This document shows, piece by piece, positions 16,810-26,227 of a stretch of DNA of 64,000 nt. Below the pieces are notes generated by a model. It had not been told where the DNA came from. It saw only the letters and a program-made list of their open reading frames with translations, and ran no database searches. The translations under genes were made by a program, and so were the position numbers. Where the stretch lies: NCBI GenBank assembly GCA_965208815.1, contig OZ242357.1, positions 62,001 to 126,000 on the forward strand. Reading direction: 5' to 3'. This stretch comes from Bin55 sp009840545 (lineage in GTDB: Bacteria > Pseudomonadota > Gammaproteobacteria > Pseudomonadales > Azotimanducaceae). Numbering within the stretch: position 1 is the first letter of the stretch; each line of letters starts with the position of its first letter.

Positions 16810-19800
16810 ATGCCGTACTCATTCACTGAGAAAAAACGTATTCGAAAAGACTTCAGTCGTCTTTCGGATCCCATAGAACTTCACAACCTCTTGGCAATCC
16901 AACGTGATTCCTACCGAAAATTCCTGCAAGCGGACGTCCCTCCCGATGAGCGAGAGGAAATTGGTTTGCATGCTGCCTTTCAATCTGTTTTTCCGATTGA
17001 GAATGCCTCCCAGACTGCTTACTTGGAGTACGTCGACTACCGAATAGACGAATCGACGTTCGACGTAAAGGACTGTATCACTCGAGGCACAACGTACGCC
17101 GCGCCGTTGCACATGACGGTACGGCTCATCATATACAGTCGCGAAACGAACCAGATCAAGCTTGTTAAGGAGCAGGAAGTCTTTCTTGGGGACGTTCCTT
17201 TAATGACGCCGTCAGGCAGTTTCATCATTAATGGTTCAGAACGTGTAGTGGTTTCTCAGCTTCATCGCTCTCCAGGCGTGCTGTTCAGCCATGACAAGGG
17301 AAAGGGCCATTCATCTGGTCGACTGCTCTACAACGCACGGGTGATTCCATATCGTGGGTCTTGGCTCGACTTTGAATTTGGCTATGAATCCAAAGAACAA
17401 AAAGAGTACATCTACGTAAGAATCGACCGCAAGAAGAAACTCCCCGTAACACAGTTTTTGCGAACTTTGGAATATGTCGATGAAGAGTATCAGTTCACTG
17501 ACGAAGCAATTCTCGCGACATTCTTCGAGACCAACGACTTTACGCTATTGAAGAATCGCAAGATTCGTTGGGAAATGGTTCCCAATCGTCTCATAGGCGA
17601 GCACGCATTGTTCGACATCGAAATGGGTGGTCGAATAATTGCGAAGGAAGGGGACCTGATTACACAACGTCACGCTCGTCAACTTGACGATTCTCGAAGT
17701 AAGTACCTCGAGGTTCCAGCCGAGTACTTGATCGACAAGACTGTTGCCAAGGATGTAGTCGATCCTGAGACTGGGGAAGTTCTCGTTCCATGCAACACTT
17801 CGCTCACCCAGGAGATGGTGGAACGCATCGTCAATTCGGAAGTTGGGTCACTGTCTACGATTTTTACAAACGAACTAGATCAAGGCGCGTTCATGTCGGA
17901 CACTCTCCGGAAGGATCAATCGACGACACGTATACGCTCGCTATACGAGATCTACAACGTCATGCGCCCTGGAGAAGCCCTCACCGAAGATAACTGCCGG
18001 AGGTACTTTAAGGGTCTCTTCTTTGAGACCGACCGTTACGACCTGTCCTCTGTGGGCCGCATGAAATTCAACAAACGCCTGAAGCGTGATGAGAATTCCG
18101 AATCGAACATATTGCATCCCGACGACATTGTTGCCGTGCTCAAGAAACTGATTGAAATTCGCAACGGAGGGGACAACGTTGACGATATCGACAACCTTGG
18201 AAATCGCCGCGTTCGTTCAGTTGGGGAAATGGCGGAGAATCAGTTTCGCATTGGTTTGTCCCGTGTTGATCGAGCTGTTCGTGACAGACTTTCACTGGCT
18301 GAGAGCGAAGGACTCATGCCGCAGGACATGATCAACGCCAAACCAATTGTCTCAGCAGTACGCGAGTTCTTTGGGTCGCATCAACTCTCCCAAATGATGG
18401 ACGACGACAATCCGTTGTCGGAAGTTACAAACAAACGAAGAGTTTCAGCCTTGGGTCCTGGCGGACTCACACGAGAACATGCAGGATTCGAGGTGCGCGA
18501 CGTTCATCCGACGCACTACGGACGCATCTGTCCCATAGAGACACCAGAAGGTCCGACAATCGGACTTATCAACAGTATCGCCACTTATGCTCGGATCAAC
18601 GAATACGGTTTCATTGAGACTCCGTATAGAAAGGTAAAGGATGGCAAGGTCACCGACAAAATCGAGTACCTTTCTGCAATCGACGAGGGCGAGTACAAGG
18701 TTGCACAAGCCAGTTCCAACTTGACAGGTGCAAATGAATTCGCCGACGAGATCGTCGATGTCCGCCACAACAATGAATTTACCAAGGCGGACCCGCGAGA
18801 CGTTCAGTTCATGGATATCTCTCCGAAACAGATTGTTTCGATCTCGGCAGCCTTGATTCCTTTCCTAGAGCACGACGAAGCAAATCGAGGTCTGATGGGA
18901 TCCAATATGCAGCGTCAGGCGGTCCCTACGATACGTACAGAGGCTCCATTGGTTGGCACTGGGGTGGAACATCAGGTAGCGCGCGATTCAGGTGCGTGCG
19001 TGATCGCGAAACGCGCGGGAACTGTTGAACTTGTTGATGCACGAAGAGTGGTGGTGCGCACCTCGCTGTCGAAGCGATCGGAAGAAGACGCGGGAATCGA
19101 TATTTACAACCTGACAAAGTTCACTCGATCGAATCAGGACACATGCATCAACCAGCGTCCGATCGTTCGTCCCGGAGACAAGATTCAAGAGGGGGACATC
19201 TTGGCAGACGGTCCGTCCATCGACCAAGGTGAGCTTGCTCTTGGCCAAAACATTCGAATCGCGTTCATGGTGTGGAATGGGTACAACTACGAGGATTCGA
19301 TTCTCGTATCCGAAAGAGTTGTGCGCGAAGATCGGTTCACGAGTGTGCATCTCAAGGAATTGGAGTGCACGGCGCGAGAGACCAAGATGGGTCCCGAAGA
19401 GATTACCGCCGACATTCCCAACGTCAGCGAATCGGCACTATCCAAACTGGATGCATCGGGCATCGTCTACATCGGTGCGGAAGTTGCAGCTGGCGACATC
19501 CTTGTCGGAAAGGTAACGCCAAAGGGAGAGACTCAGCTCACGCCTGAAGAAAAGCTGTTAAGAGCGATTTTTGGCGAAAAGGCATCCGACGTGAAGGACA
19601 CTTCTCTTCGGGTGAAATCCGATGTTCAGGGTACAGTTGTTGATGTCCGAGTGTTCACCCGACAGGGGAAAGAGAAAGACGAGAGAACTTTGGCCATCGA
19701 ACAGGATGAGCTGGATTCCATACGCCAGGACTTGAACGATCAATATCGGATTTTTGAGAACGCTACTTATGAGCAGTTGCTTACTCATCTGAGAGGAAAG

Positions 19801-20913
19801 GAGATCAAGCGTGCACCCGGACTGGAAGCCAAAGCGAAGCTGACGGTGTCGTATCTCCGAGGATTAGAACGATCGGAGTGGCGGAATATCCGAGTAGACG
19901 ACGACTCACTTAATCGCACTCTTGAACAAACCTTCAAGACACTTGATGAGAGGCAAGCCAGTCTGGACAAGGAATTCGAAACCGAAGAGGAAAAAATCAA
20001 GCGTCCTCACGATCTTGCACCGGGAGTGCTAAAGCATGTGAAGGTGTATGTCGCGACCAAGCGACGAATACAACCTGGAGACAAGATGGCGGGTCGCCAT
20101 GGCAATAAAGGCGTAATTTCCGTCGTCATGCCCGTTGAAGACATGCCATATGACGAGAACGGGGAACCGGTCGACATAGTTCTCAACCCTCTCGGCGTTC
20201 CGTCTCGGATGAATATTGGACAAGTGCTCGAGACCCATTTGGGATGGGCGGCCAAAGGCATTGGGGACAAATTGACCGAATTGTTCGAGCGTCACGCAAA
20301 GTCTGAGGAAGTCCGCAAGTACCTGAAGGACGTCTATGGGCAAATGGAAGGCAAGGAAGTCGATTTGGACTTGCTCAAAGATCCTGAATTCATGGCCTTG
20401 GCGCGTTCGTACTGCAACGGAATACCAGTCTCCACGCCCGTTTTTGATGGTGCGCGAGAAACCGACATCAAGAGACTTCTGAGTCTCGCGGATCTTCCGG
20501 AGAGCGGTCAAACCTATCTCTACGATGGACGAACCGGTCGCAGGTTCGACCGACCAGTGACGATGGGCTACATGTACATGCTGAAGCTCAACCATCTGGT
20601 AGACGAGAAAATGCATGCGCGATCCACTGGATCGTACAGCCTTGTAACTCAGCAGCCGTTGGGCGGGAAGGCTCAGCTCGGCGGCCAGAGGTTTGGCGAA
20701 ATGGAAGTATGGGCATTGGAGGCGTACGGCGCGGCTTACACACTCCAGGAGATGCTCACTGTTAAATCCGATGACGTCGAAGGAAGAGCAAAGGTATTCA
20801 AGAACATTGTGGATGGCGACTATCGAATCGATCCCGGCATGCCGGAATCGTTCAATGTCTTATCTCGGGAGGTTAAGTCTCTCGGAATCGACTTGTCACT
20901 GGGCACGGATTAG
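16810..20913 (+). CDS. rpoB: RNA polymerase subunit beta
   Basis: 1367 residues (E. coli 1342). All beta landmarks are present: SQLHRSPGV, the rifampicin region, ALGPGGLTREHAGFEVRDVHPTHYGR, IETPEGPTIGLI, the active-site GxKxxGRHGNKG region (KMAGRHGNKGVIS) and the C-terminal VDEKMHARSTGSYSLVTQQPLGGKAQ. In the rifampicin pocket residue 541 is Asn where E. coli has His526, residue 529 is Met where E. coli has Phe514, and residue 524 is His where E. coli has Ser509; Gln513, Asp516, Arg529 and Ser531 equivalents are unchanged. rpoC follows after 13 bases with AGGAGG overlapping the stop. Confidence 0.98.
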   Translation: MPYSFTEKKRIRKDFSRLSDPIELHNLLAIQRDSYRKFLQADVPPDEREEIGLHAAFQSVFPIENASQTAYLEYVDYRIDESTFDVKDCITRGTTYAAPLHMTVRLIIYSRETNQIKLVKEQEVFLGDVPLMTPSGSFIINGSERVVVSQLHRSPGVLFSHDKGKGHSSGRLLYNARVIPYRGSWLDFEFGYESKEQKEYIYVRIDRKKKLPVTQFLRTLEYVDEEYQFTDEAILATFFETNDFTLLKNRKIRWEMVPNRLIGEHALFDIEMGGRIIAKEGDLITQRHARQLDDSRSKYLEVPAEYLIDKTVAKDVVDPETGEVLVPCNTSLTQEMVERIVNSEVGSLSTIFTNELDQGAFMSDTLRKDQSTTRIRSLYEIYNVMRPGEALTEDNCRRYFKGLFFETDRYDLSSVGRMKFNKRLKRDENSESNILHPDDIVAVLKKLIEIRNGGDNVDDIDNLGNRRVRSVGEMAENQFRIGLSRVDRAVRDRLSLAESEGLMPQDMINAKPIVSAVREFFGSHQLSQMMDDDNPLSEVTNKRRVSALGPGGLTREHAGFEVRDVHPTHYGRICPIETPEGPTIGLINSIATYARINEYGFIETPYRKVKDGKVTDKIEYLSAIDEGEYKVAQASSNLTGANEFADEIVDVRHNNEFTKADPRDVQFMDISPKQIVSISAALIPFLEHDEANRGLMGSNMQRQAVPTIRTEAPLVGTGVEHQVARDSGACVIAKRAGTVELVDARRVVVRTSLSKRSEEDAGIDIYNLTKFTRSNQDTCINQRPIVRPGDKIQEGDILADGPSIDQGELALGQNIRIAFMVWNGYNYEDSILVSERVVREDRFTSVHLKELECTARETKMGPEEITADIPNVSESALSKLDASGIVYIGAEVAAGDILVGKVTPKGETQLTPEEKLLRAIFGEKASDVKDTSLRVKSDVQGTVVDVRVFTRQGKEKDERTLAIEQDELDSIRQDLNDQYRIFENATYEQLLTHLRGKEIKRAPGLEAKAKLTVSYLRGLERSEWRNIRVDDDSLNRTLEQTFKTLDERQASLDKEFETEEEKIKRPHDLAPGVLKHVKVYVATKRRIQPGDKMAGRHGNKGVISVVMPVEDMPYDENGEPVDIVLNPLGVPSRMNIGQVLETHLGWAAKGIGDKLTELFERHAKSEEVRKYLKDVYGQMEGKEVDLDLLKDPEFMALARSYCNGIPVSTPVFDGARETDIKRLLSLADLPESGQTYLYDGRTGRRFDRPVTMGYMYMLKLNHLVDEKMHARSTGSYSLVTQQPLGGKAQLGGQRFGEMEVWALEAYGAAYTLQEMLTVKSDDVEGRAKVFKNIVDGDYRIDPGMPESFNVLSREVKSLGIDLSLGTD

Positions 20914-20926
20914 GAGGAACTGAACT

Positions 20927-23900
20927 ATGGTGGATTTCTTTCGACATCGACGACTAAGCACCTCCTCCGTGGAGGACTTCGACTGGTTGCAGATTGGGCT
21001 GGCTTCCCCTGAACTCATACGTTCGTGGTCGCACGGCGAAGTCAAGAAACCGGAAACGATCAACTATCGTACGCTGAAGCCTGAACGAGATGGTTTGTTC
21101 TGTGCAAAGATCTTTGGACCGATGAAGGACAACGAGTGTCTTTGCGGAAAGTACAAGCGCATGAAGCATAGAGGCGTGGTCTGCGAAAAGTGTGGCGTAG
21201 AAGTCACTGCCAAGAAAGTGCGTCGTGAACGCATGGGACATATCGAACTTGCTGCGCCCGTGGCGCACATTTGGTTCTTGAAGTCATTGCCTTCGCGTAT
21301 CGGGTTGATGCTTGACATGACCTTGCGTGAAATCGAACGTGTTCTCTACTTCGACTCTTACATCGTTGTCGATCCCGGTCGTACGGAATTGAACACTTGC
21401 GATCTTCTCACTCGAGAGGAGTACGCAGAGGCGAGAGAGCAGTACGGCAGCGGATTCGTCGCCAAGATGGGGGCAGAAGCCATTTTGGAGATTTTGGAAG
21501 AGATCGATCTTGAGGAAGAGTCCACAAAGCTCCGAGAGGAAATCGATGGCACGAATTCCGAGACGAAGATCAAGAAACTTTCCAAGCGTCTCAAGCTGGT
21601 CGACGCGTTCTTGAAATCTGGCAACAAACCCGGATGGATGATCTTGCGCAATTTGCCTGTACTGCCGCCAGACCTTCGTCCGTTGGTTCCCATGGAAGGC
21701 GGAAGATTTGCGACTTCTGATCTAAATGACCTCTATCGGCGAGTAATCAATCGCAACAATCGATTGCGCAAACTCAACGAGCTCAGAGCTCCTGATCTCA
21801 TCATTCACAATGAGATGCGGATGTTGCAGGAAGCTGTCGACGCACTTCTTGACAATGGCAGACGTGGTCGTGCAATTACTGGAACAAACAAGCGTCCGCT
21901 TAAGTCACTTTCCGACATGATCAAGGGAAAGCAAGGTCGTTTTCGCCAAAACTTGCTTGGGAAACGTGTCGACTTCTCGGGCCGGTCAGTAATCGTCGTA
22001 GGCCCCACTCTCAAATTGCATGAATGCGGCTTGCCGAAGAAGATGGCATTGGAATTGTTCCGACCATTCATCTTGGGCCGGTTGCAAAGAGAGGACCTTG
22101 CGGAAACGATAAAACATGCGAAACGCATGGTGGACGAAGAGCATCCCCAAGTGTGGGATATCTTGGCCGACGTGATTCGCGAGCATCCAGTGCTTCTCAA
22201 CAGAGCACCAACATTGCATCGCTTGGGCATACAAGCATTCGAACCCGTGTTAGTCGAAGGTAAGGCAATTCAGTTGCATCCGTTGGTGTGCGTCGCGTAC
22301 AACGCGGATTTCGATGGAGACCAGATGGCTGTACACGTCCCATTGACGTTGGAAGCGCAGCTCGAGTCGCGAGCACTGATGATGTCGACCAACAACATTC
22401 TTTCTCCTGCAAGCGGAGACCCCATTATTGTTCCGAACCAGGACGTCGTGCTCGGTCTGTACTACTTAACTAGAGACCGGATCAACGCCAAGGGCGAGGG
22501 CATGTGTTTCTTGGATGTCGCGGAAGTTGAACGTGCGTACTTTGATGAGAGTGTGGATCTTCACGCCAAAATCCGGCTGCGTCTGACAGAACAGGACCAA
22601 TCGGGCAATGTCACAACGGACATCGTAGATACGACGGTTGGTCGAGCTATGCTGGCCGACATTCTTCCTCAGGGATTGCAGTTCTCCTACGTAAATAGAG
22701 TTCTGAAGAGAAACGAAATCTCGGAACTTGTCGATGTTTGCTACCGTCGCGTGGGACTAAAGGAAACCGTCGTATTTGCAGACCAACTGATGTATGCCGG
22801 TTTCAAGTATTCGACACTCTCGGGTTGTTCGATCGGCGTGGATGACTTTGCAATTCCGGAAGAGAAGTCGGACATCATCAGCGATGCTTTTGCCGAAATT
22901 ACGGAACTCGAAAGACAGTTTCGCGACAATCTCCTCTCGCCGACGGAGAAGTACAACAAGGCAGTCGATATTTGGACTCGGTCCAGCGAACTGATCGGTT
23001 CGCGCATGATCGATGGCATCTCCAAGGAACACGTCACAAATCGGGAAGGCTCCGAAGAAGAGCAGGACTCCTTCAACTCGGTGTTTGTGTATGCAGACTC
23101 CAAGGCTCGAGGATCCCCAGCTCAAATTCGTCAGCTCGCTGGAATGCGTGGGCTGATGGCTCGCCCGGATGGCACGATTATCGAGACTCCGATTATTTCC
23201 AACTTTAGAGAGGGGCTCTCGGTAAACGAGTACTTCATCTCGACGCATGGTTCACGGAAGGGACTGGCAGATACCGCATTGAAGACGGCGAACGCCGGTT
23301 ATTTGACGCGACGACTCGTTGATGTCTCTCAAGATCTGGTGGTTACGGAAGAGGACTGCGGAACCCAGCAGGGGCTTCATGTGACGGCACAGATCAAGGG
23401 AGTCGAAGTCGTCGAACCACTATCGACACGGGTACTCGGTCGCGTTTTGGCTGAAAGCGTAATAAACGACGACGGTGAAGTGGCGATTGAAGCAGGCACG
23501 ATGCTGGATGAAGACCGAGTCCAGGATCTGGATAACTTGGGAGTTGATCACGTTGTTGTGAGATCTCCAATAATGTGTGAAACGCGGTTCGGGATTTGCG
23601 CCAAATGCTACGGTCGCGACTTGGCTCGCGGACAGCTGGTGAACGTGGGTGAAGCAGTTGGCGTGATTGCCGCTCAATCCATTGGTGAGCCCGGCACTCA
23701 ATTGACTCTCCGAACCTTTCACATTGGAGGTGCTGCCTCGCGGGCAACTGCGGACGACAGCATCCAAGTCAAGAGCGGCGGAGTGGTTCGATTCCGCAAC
23801 TTCAACCGAGTCAAGAACTCTGCAGGAAATCTGGTGGCCGTCACGCGTTCCGGAAAGATCGAGGTCTTCGACGAGACTGGCCGTGAACGAGAGCGTTATC

Positions 23901-25135
23901 CGATACCTTATGGAGCGGTTTTGACCGTAGAAGACGGCGATTCAGTCGAACCTGGGCAAGTAATTGCAACCTGGGATCCTCACTACCACCCGATCATTTC
24001 GGAAGTCAATGGCTATGTTCGTTATGTGGAGATGGAAGAGGGAAGGTCTGTCCGGACACAAGCGGATGAGGAAACTGGATTGTCAATCCTCAGCGTAATT
24101 CCCGAGTCGGAACGGCCTGAAGCGGGCATGCAGCTACGACCGGGAATCTTGGTTACCAGGACTAAGGTGCGACTCAAGGATGTGTTGGTGAACTATTCAC
24201 TTCCGGCAGGAGCGAGTGTCTTGCTGGAGGAAGGAGCTCGAGTGACGGAGGGCGAAGTCATCGCTAGGGTTCCGCAGGAAAGCAAGAAGACTGACGATAT
24301 TGTGGGTGGTCTGCCGCGGGTGATCGAGCTGTTCGAAGCGCGTAAGCCCAAGGAAAACGCGGTGCTCGCTGAAGCAACCGGTACAGTCAAGTACGGAAAA
24401 GAGACACCGACGAAGATCCGGTTGGTAATCGAACCCAAGGACGGAGATTCTGAACCAGAGAGTGAAGAAGTCGAAATGTTGATTCCGAAAGCTCGCAACA
24501 TTTCTGTCGTAGCTGGTGAGGAAGTTAGCAAAGGCGATGTGATCTGTGACGGTTCCTTCGATCCCCACGACATTCTTCGACTCAAGGGAATTGAAGAGCT
24601 GGCGGAATACATCATTAATGGAATCCAGGATGTCTACCGACTCCAAGGCGTCGTAATAAATGACAAGCACATTGAGGTCATCGTGCGTCAGATGTTGCGC
24701 AAGGCGGAGGTAGTGGCAAGCGGCGATTCGAGTCTTGTTCGTGGAGAACAAGTCGAATACACCGAAATCCTCGAGGAAAACAAGCGACTTGAGGAAGAAG
24801 GAAAGCAAGCTGCAATGTTCAATCGAATCTTGCTCGGAATCACGAGAGGTTCTCTTGCGACCGATTCCTTCATTTCTGCCGCGTCTTTCCAGGAAACCAC
24901 CCGTGTGCTCACTGAAGCCGCAGTTACCGGAAAACGCGATTCGCTTCGAGGATTGAAGGAGAACGTAGTTGTGGGACGATTGATTCCCGCCGGCACGGGA
25001 TTGAGCTATCACCGAAGCCGTCGGCAACGACGTGATGAGGAACTCACTGTACGCGAAGCCAAGAGCCGAGAAGCCACACCAGAGGAAATCGAACGCTCGT
25101 TGGCTGAAATGCTTTCGGAACAGGATCGAGCATAA
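20927..25135 (+). CDS. rpoC: RNA polymerase subunit beta'
   Basis: 1402 residues (E. coli 1407). The N-terminal zinc site CLCGKYKRMKHRGVVCEKCG, the active-site magnesium motif NADFDGDQM with D461, D463 and D465, the bridge and trigger regions, the second zinc site (CETRFGICAKCYGRDL) and the QSIGEPGTQLTLRTFH segment are all intact. The start ATG 20927 has AGGAGG at about 10 bases. It ends the rplKAJL-rpoBC unit; a strong hairpin and a new promoter follow before rpsL. Confidence 0.98.
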   Translation: MVDFFRHRRLSTSSVEDFDWLQIGLASPELIRSWSHGEVKKPETINYRTLKPERDGLFCAKIFGPMKDNECLCGKYKRMKHRGVVCEKCGVEVTAKKVRRERMGHIELAAPVAHIWFLKSLPSRIGLMLDMTLREIERVLYFDSYIVVDPGRTELNTCDLLTREEYAEAREQYGSGFVAKMGAEAILEILEEIDLEEESTKLREEIDGTNSETKIKKLSKRLKLVDAFLKSGNKPGWMILRNLPVLPPDLRPLVPMEGGRFATSDLNDLYRRVINRNNRLRKLNELRAPDLIIHNEMRMLQEAVDALLDNGRRGRAITGTNKRPLKSLSDMIKGKQGRFRQNLLGKRVDFSGRSVIVVGPTLKLHECGLPKKMALELFRPFILGRLQREDLAETIKHAKRMVDEEHPQVWDILADVIREHPVLLNRAPTLHRLGIQAFEPVLVEGKAIQLHPLVCVAYNADFDGDQMAVHVPLTLEAQLESRALMMSTNNILSPASGDPIIVPNQDVVLGLYYLTRDRINAKGEGMCFLDVAEVERAYFDESVDLHAKIRLRLTEQDQSGNVTTDIVDTTVGRAMLADILPQGLQFSYVNRVLKRNEISELVDVCYRRVGLKETVVFADQLMYAGFKYSTLSGCSIGVDDFAIPEEKSDIISDAFAEITELERQFRDNLLSPTEKYNKAVDIWTRSSELIGSRMIDGISKEHVTNREGSEEEQDSFNSVFVYADSKARGSPAQIRQLAGMRGLMARPDGTIIETPIISNFREGLSVNEYFISTHGSRKGLADTALKTANAGYLTRRLVDVSQDLVVTEEDCGTQQGLHVTAQIKGVEVVEPLSTRVLGRVLAESVINDDGEVAIEAGTMLDEDRVQDLDNLGVDHVVVRSPIMCETRFGICAKCYGRDLARGQLVNVGEAVGVIAAQSIGEPGTQLTLRTFHIGGAASRATADDSIQVKSGGVVRFRNFNRVKNSAGNLVAVTRSGKIEVFDETGRERERYPIPYGAVLTVEDGDSVEPGQVIATWDPHYHPIISEVNGYVRYVEMEEGRSVRTQADEETGLSILSVIPESERPEAGMQLRPGILVTRTKVRLKDVLVNYSLPAGASVLLEEGARVTEGEVIARVPQESKKTDDIVGGLPRVIELFEARKPKENAVLAEATGTVKYGKETPTKIRLVIEPKDGDSEPESEEVEMLIPKARNISVVAGEEVSKGDVICDGSFDPHDILRLKGIEELAEYIINGIQDVYRLQGVVINDKHIEVIVRQMLRKAEVVASGDSSLVRGEQVEYTEILEENKRLEEEGKQAAMFNRILLGITRGSLATDSFISAASFQETTRVLTEAAVTGKRDSLRGLKENVVVGRLIPAGTGLSYHRSRRQRRDEELTVREAKSREATPEEIERSLAEMLSEQDRA

Positions 25136-25165
25136 GAGCGAAACATAAGTCAATTCCATAGTGCG

Positions 25166-25185
25166 GTCCGAGCAGATGCTCGGAC
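25166..25185 (+). terminator. Hairpin between rpoC and rpsL (attenuator or weak terminator)
   Basis: GTCCGAGC pairs perfectly with GCTCGGAC around AGAT. There is no immediate U-run (TGCTACCGCTTGTTT follows), so complete intrinsic termination is unlikely. It may be an attenuator or an mRNA 3'-end stabiliser between the rpoBC and str units. Confidence 0.4.
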
Positions 25186-25194
25186 TGCTACCGC

Positions 25195-25223
25195 TTGTTT
25201 CACGAGCTTGGAATGCATACAAT
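25195..25223 (+). promoter_or_regulatory. Candidate promoter of the str operon
   Basis: TTGTTT (25195-25200), a 17-base spacer and TACAAT (25218-25223), about 60 bases before the rpsL start and downstream of the rpoC hairpin. Motif matching only. Confidence 0.5.
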
Positions 25224-25263
25224 TCGACGCCCATTGACCGCAAATCGTGGGCCGAACCTAACG

Positions 25264-25279
25264 AAGACTTGGAGGTCTT
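25264..25279 (+). promoter_or_regulatory. rpsL ribosome binding site inside a hairpin
   Basis: AAGAC (25264-25268) pairs with GTCTT (25275-25279), placing the Shine-Dalgarno GGAGG (25271-25275) in the loop and 3' arm, 8 bases before TTG 25284. This could limit translation initiation of S12. Confidence 0.4.
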
Positions 25280-25283
25280 ACAG

Positions 25284-25655
25284 TTGGCAACCGTAAATCA
25301 GTTGATTCGTAAACCGCGACAACGACGCGTAAAGAAGAGTCCTTCCATAGCCCTGGAAGGCAATCCGCAGAAGCGCGGCGTTTGCATCCGAGTTTATACG
25401 ACGACTCCAAGAAAACCGAACTCTGCCATGCGCAAAGTGTGCCGCGTTCGACTCATGAATGGATATGAAGTCAATGCATATATTCCGGGACGCGGTCATA
25501 CATTGCAGGAGCACAGCACAGTACTGATACGCGGTGGAAGGGTCAAGGACTTGCCAGGGGTTCGTTATCACACGATTCGAGGCACGCTTGATGCGACTGG
25601 AGTTGAAGATCGTAGACAGGGCAGATCCAAGTACGGAACAAAACGTCCGAGTTAG
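25284..25655 (+). CDS. rpsL: 30S ribosomal protein S12
   Basis: 123 residues (E. coli 124). S12 lines the decoding centre. TTG 25284 is the start because it follows GGAGG by 8 bases and gives the canonical (M)ATVNQLIRKPR; the upstream extension in frame is not conserved. The streptomycin loop reads TTTPRKPNSAMRK: residue 43 is Arg (codon AGA, 25410-25412) where E. coli has Lys43. This is the classical streptomycin-resistance substitution. The second loop GGRVKDLPGVRYH with Lys88 is unchanged. Confidence 0.97.
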   Translation: MATVNQLIRKPRQRRVKKSPSIALEGNPQKRGVCIRVYTTTPRKPNSAMRKVCRVRLMNGYEVNAYIPGRGHTLQEHSTVLIRGGRVKDLPGVRYHTIRGTLDATGVEDRRQGRSKYGTKRPS

Positions 25656-25682
25656 CCCTCATAGGATAAGGAGCATCCCACA

Positions 25683-26153
25683 ATGTCGCGCAGACGCATA
25701 AGTACCAAGCGAGTCATCCTGCCGGATCCCAAGTACCAGAATGAGATGGTGGCAAAGTTCATCAATCACGTCATGGTCAACGGAAAGAAATCGGTTGCGG
25801 AGCGTATCGTTTACGGTGCTTTAGAAATCGTTGAAAACCGCGAACACACGGACCCTGTTGAGATTTTTGACAAAGCACTGGAAGACGTTGCGCCGACTAC
25901 AGAAGTGAAGTCGCGGCGCGTTGGTAGTGCCAATTTGCCTGTTCCGATCGAAGTTAGACCATCACGCAGAACCGCATTGGCGATGCGATGGATTGTTGAT
26001 TCTGCTAGATCGCGAGGCGAGAAGACGATGGCGGCAAGACTGGCCGGCGAGCTCATGGATGCCGCAAACGGAAGAGGCGGAGCTATCCGCAAGCGTACGG
26101 ATATGCATCGCCAAGCGGAAGCCAACAGAGCTTTCGCACATTACAGATATTAG
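25683..26153 (+). CDS. rpsG: 30S ribosomal protein S7
   Basis: 156 residues. S7 organises the 3' domain of 16S rRNA and lies near the E site. The signature LPDPKYQNEMVAKFINHVMVNGKK region and the C-terminal hairpin/arm (KRTDMHRQAEANRAFAHYRY) are present. It starts at ATG 25683 with AGGAGCAT upstream and follows rpsL by 27 bases as in the str operon. Confidence 0.97.
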   Translation: MSRRRISTKRVILPDPKYQNEMVAKFINHVMVNGKKSVAERIVYGALEIVENREHTDPVEIFDKALEDVAPTTEVKSRRVGSANLPVPIEVRPSRRTALAMRWIVDSARSRGEKTMAARLAGELMDAANGRGGAIRKRTDMHRQAEANRAFAHYRY

Positions 26154-26227
26154 GTCAACCAAGACAGTTCATTCCTAGAAGTAGGACTTAACGAACTTTC
26201 GTAAACACTCACGCTCGGAGTTTGAGA

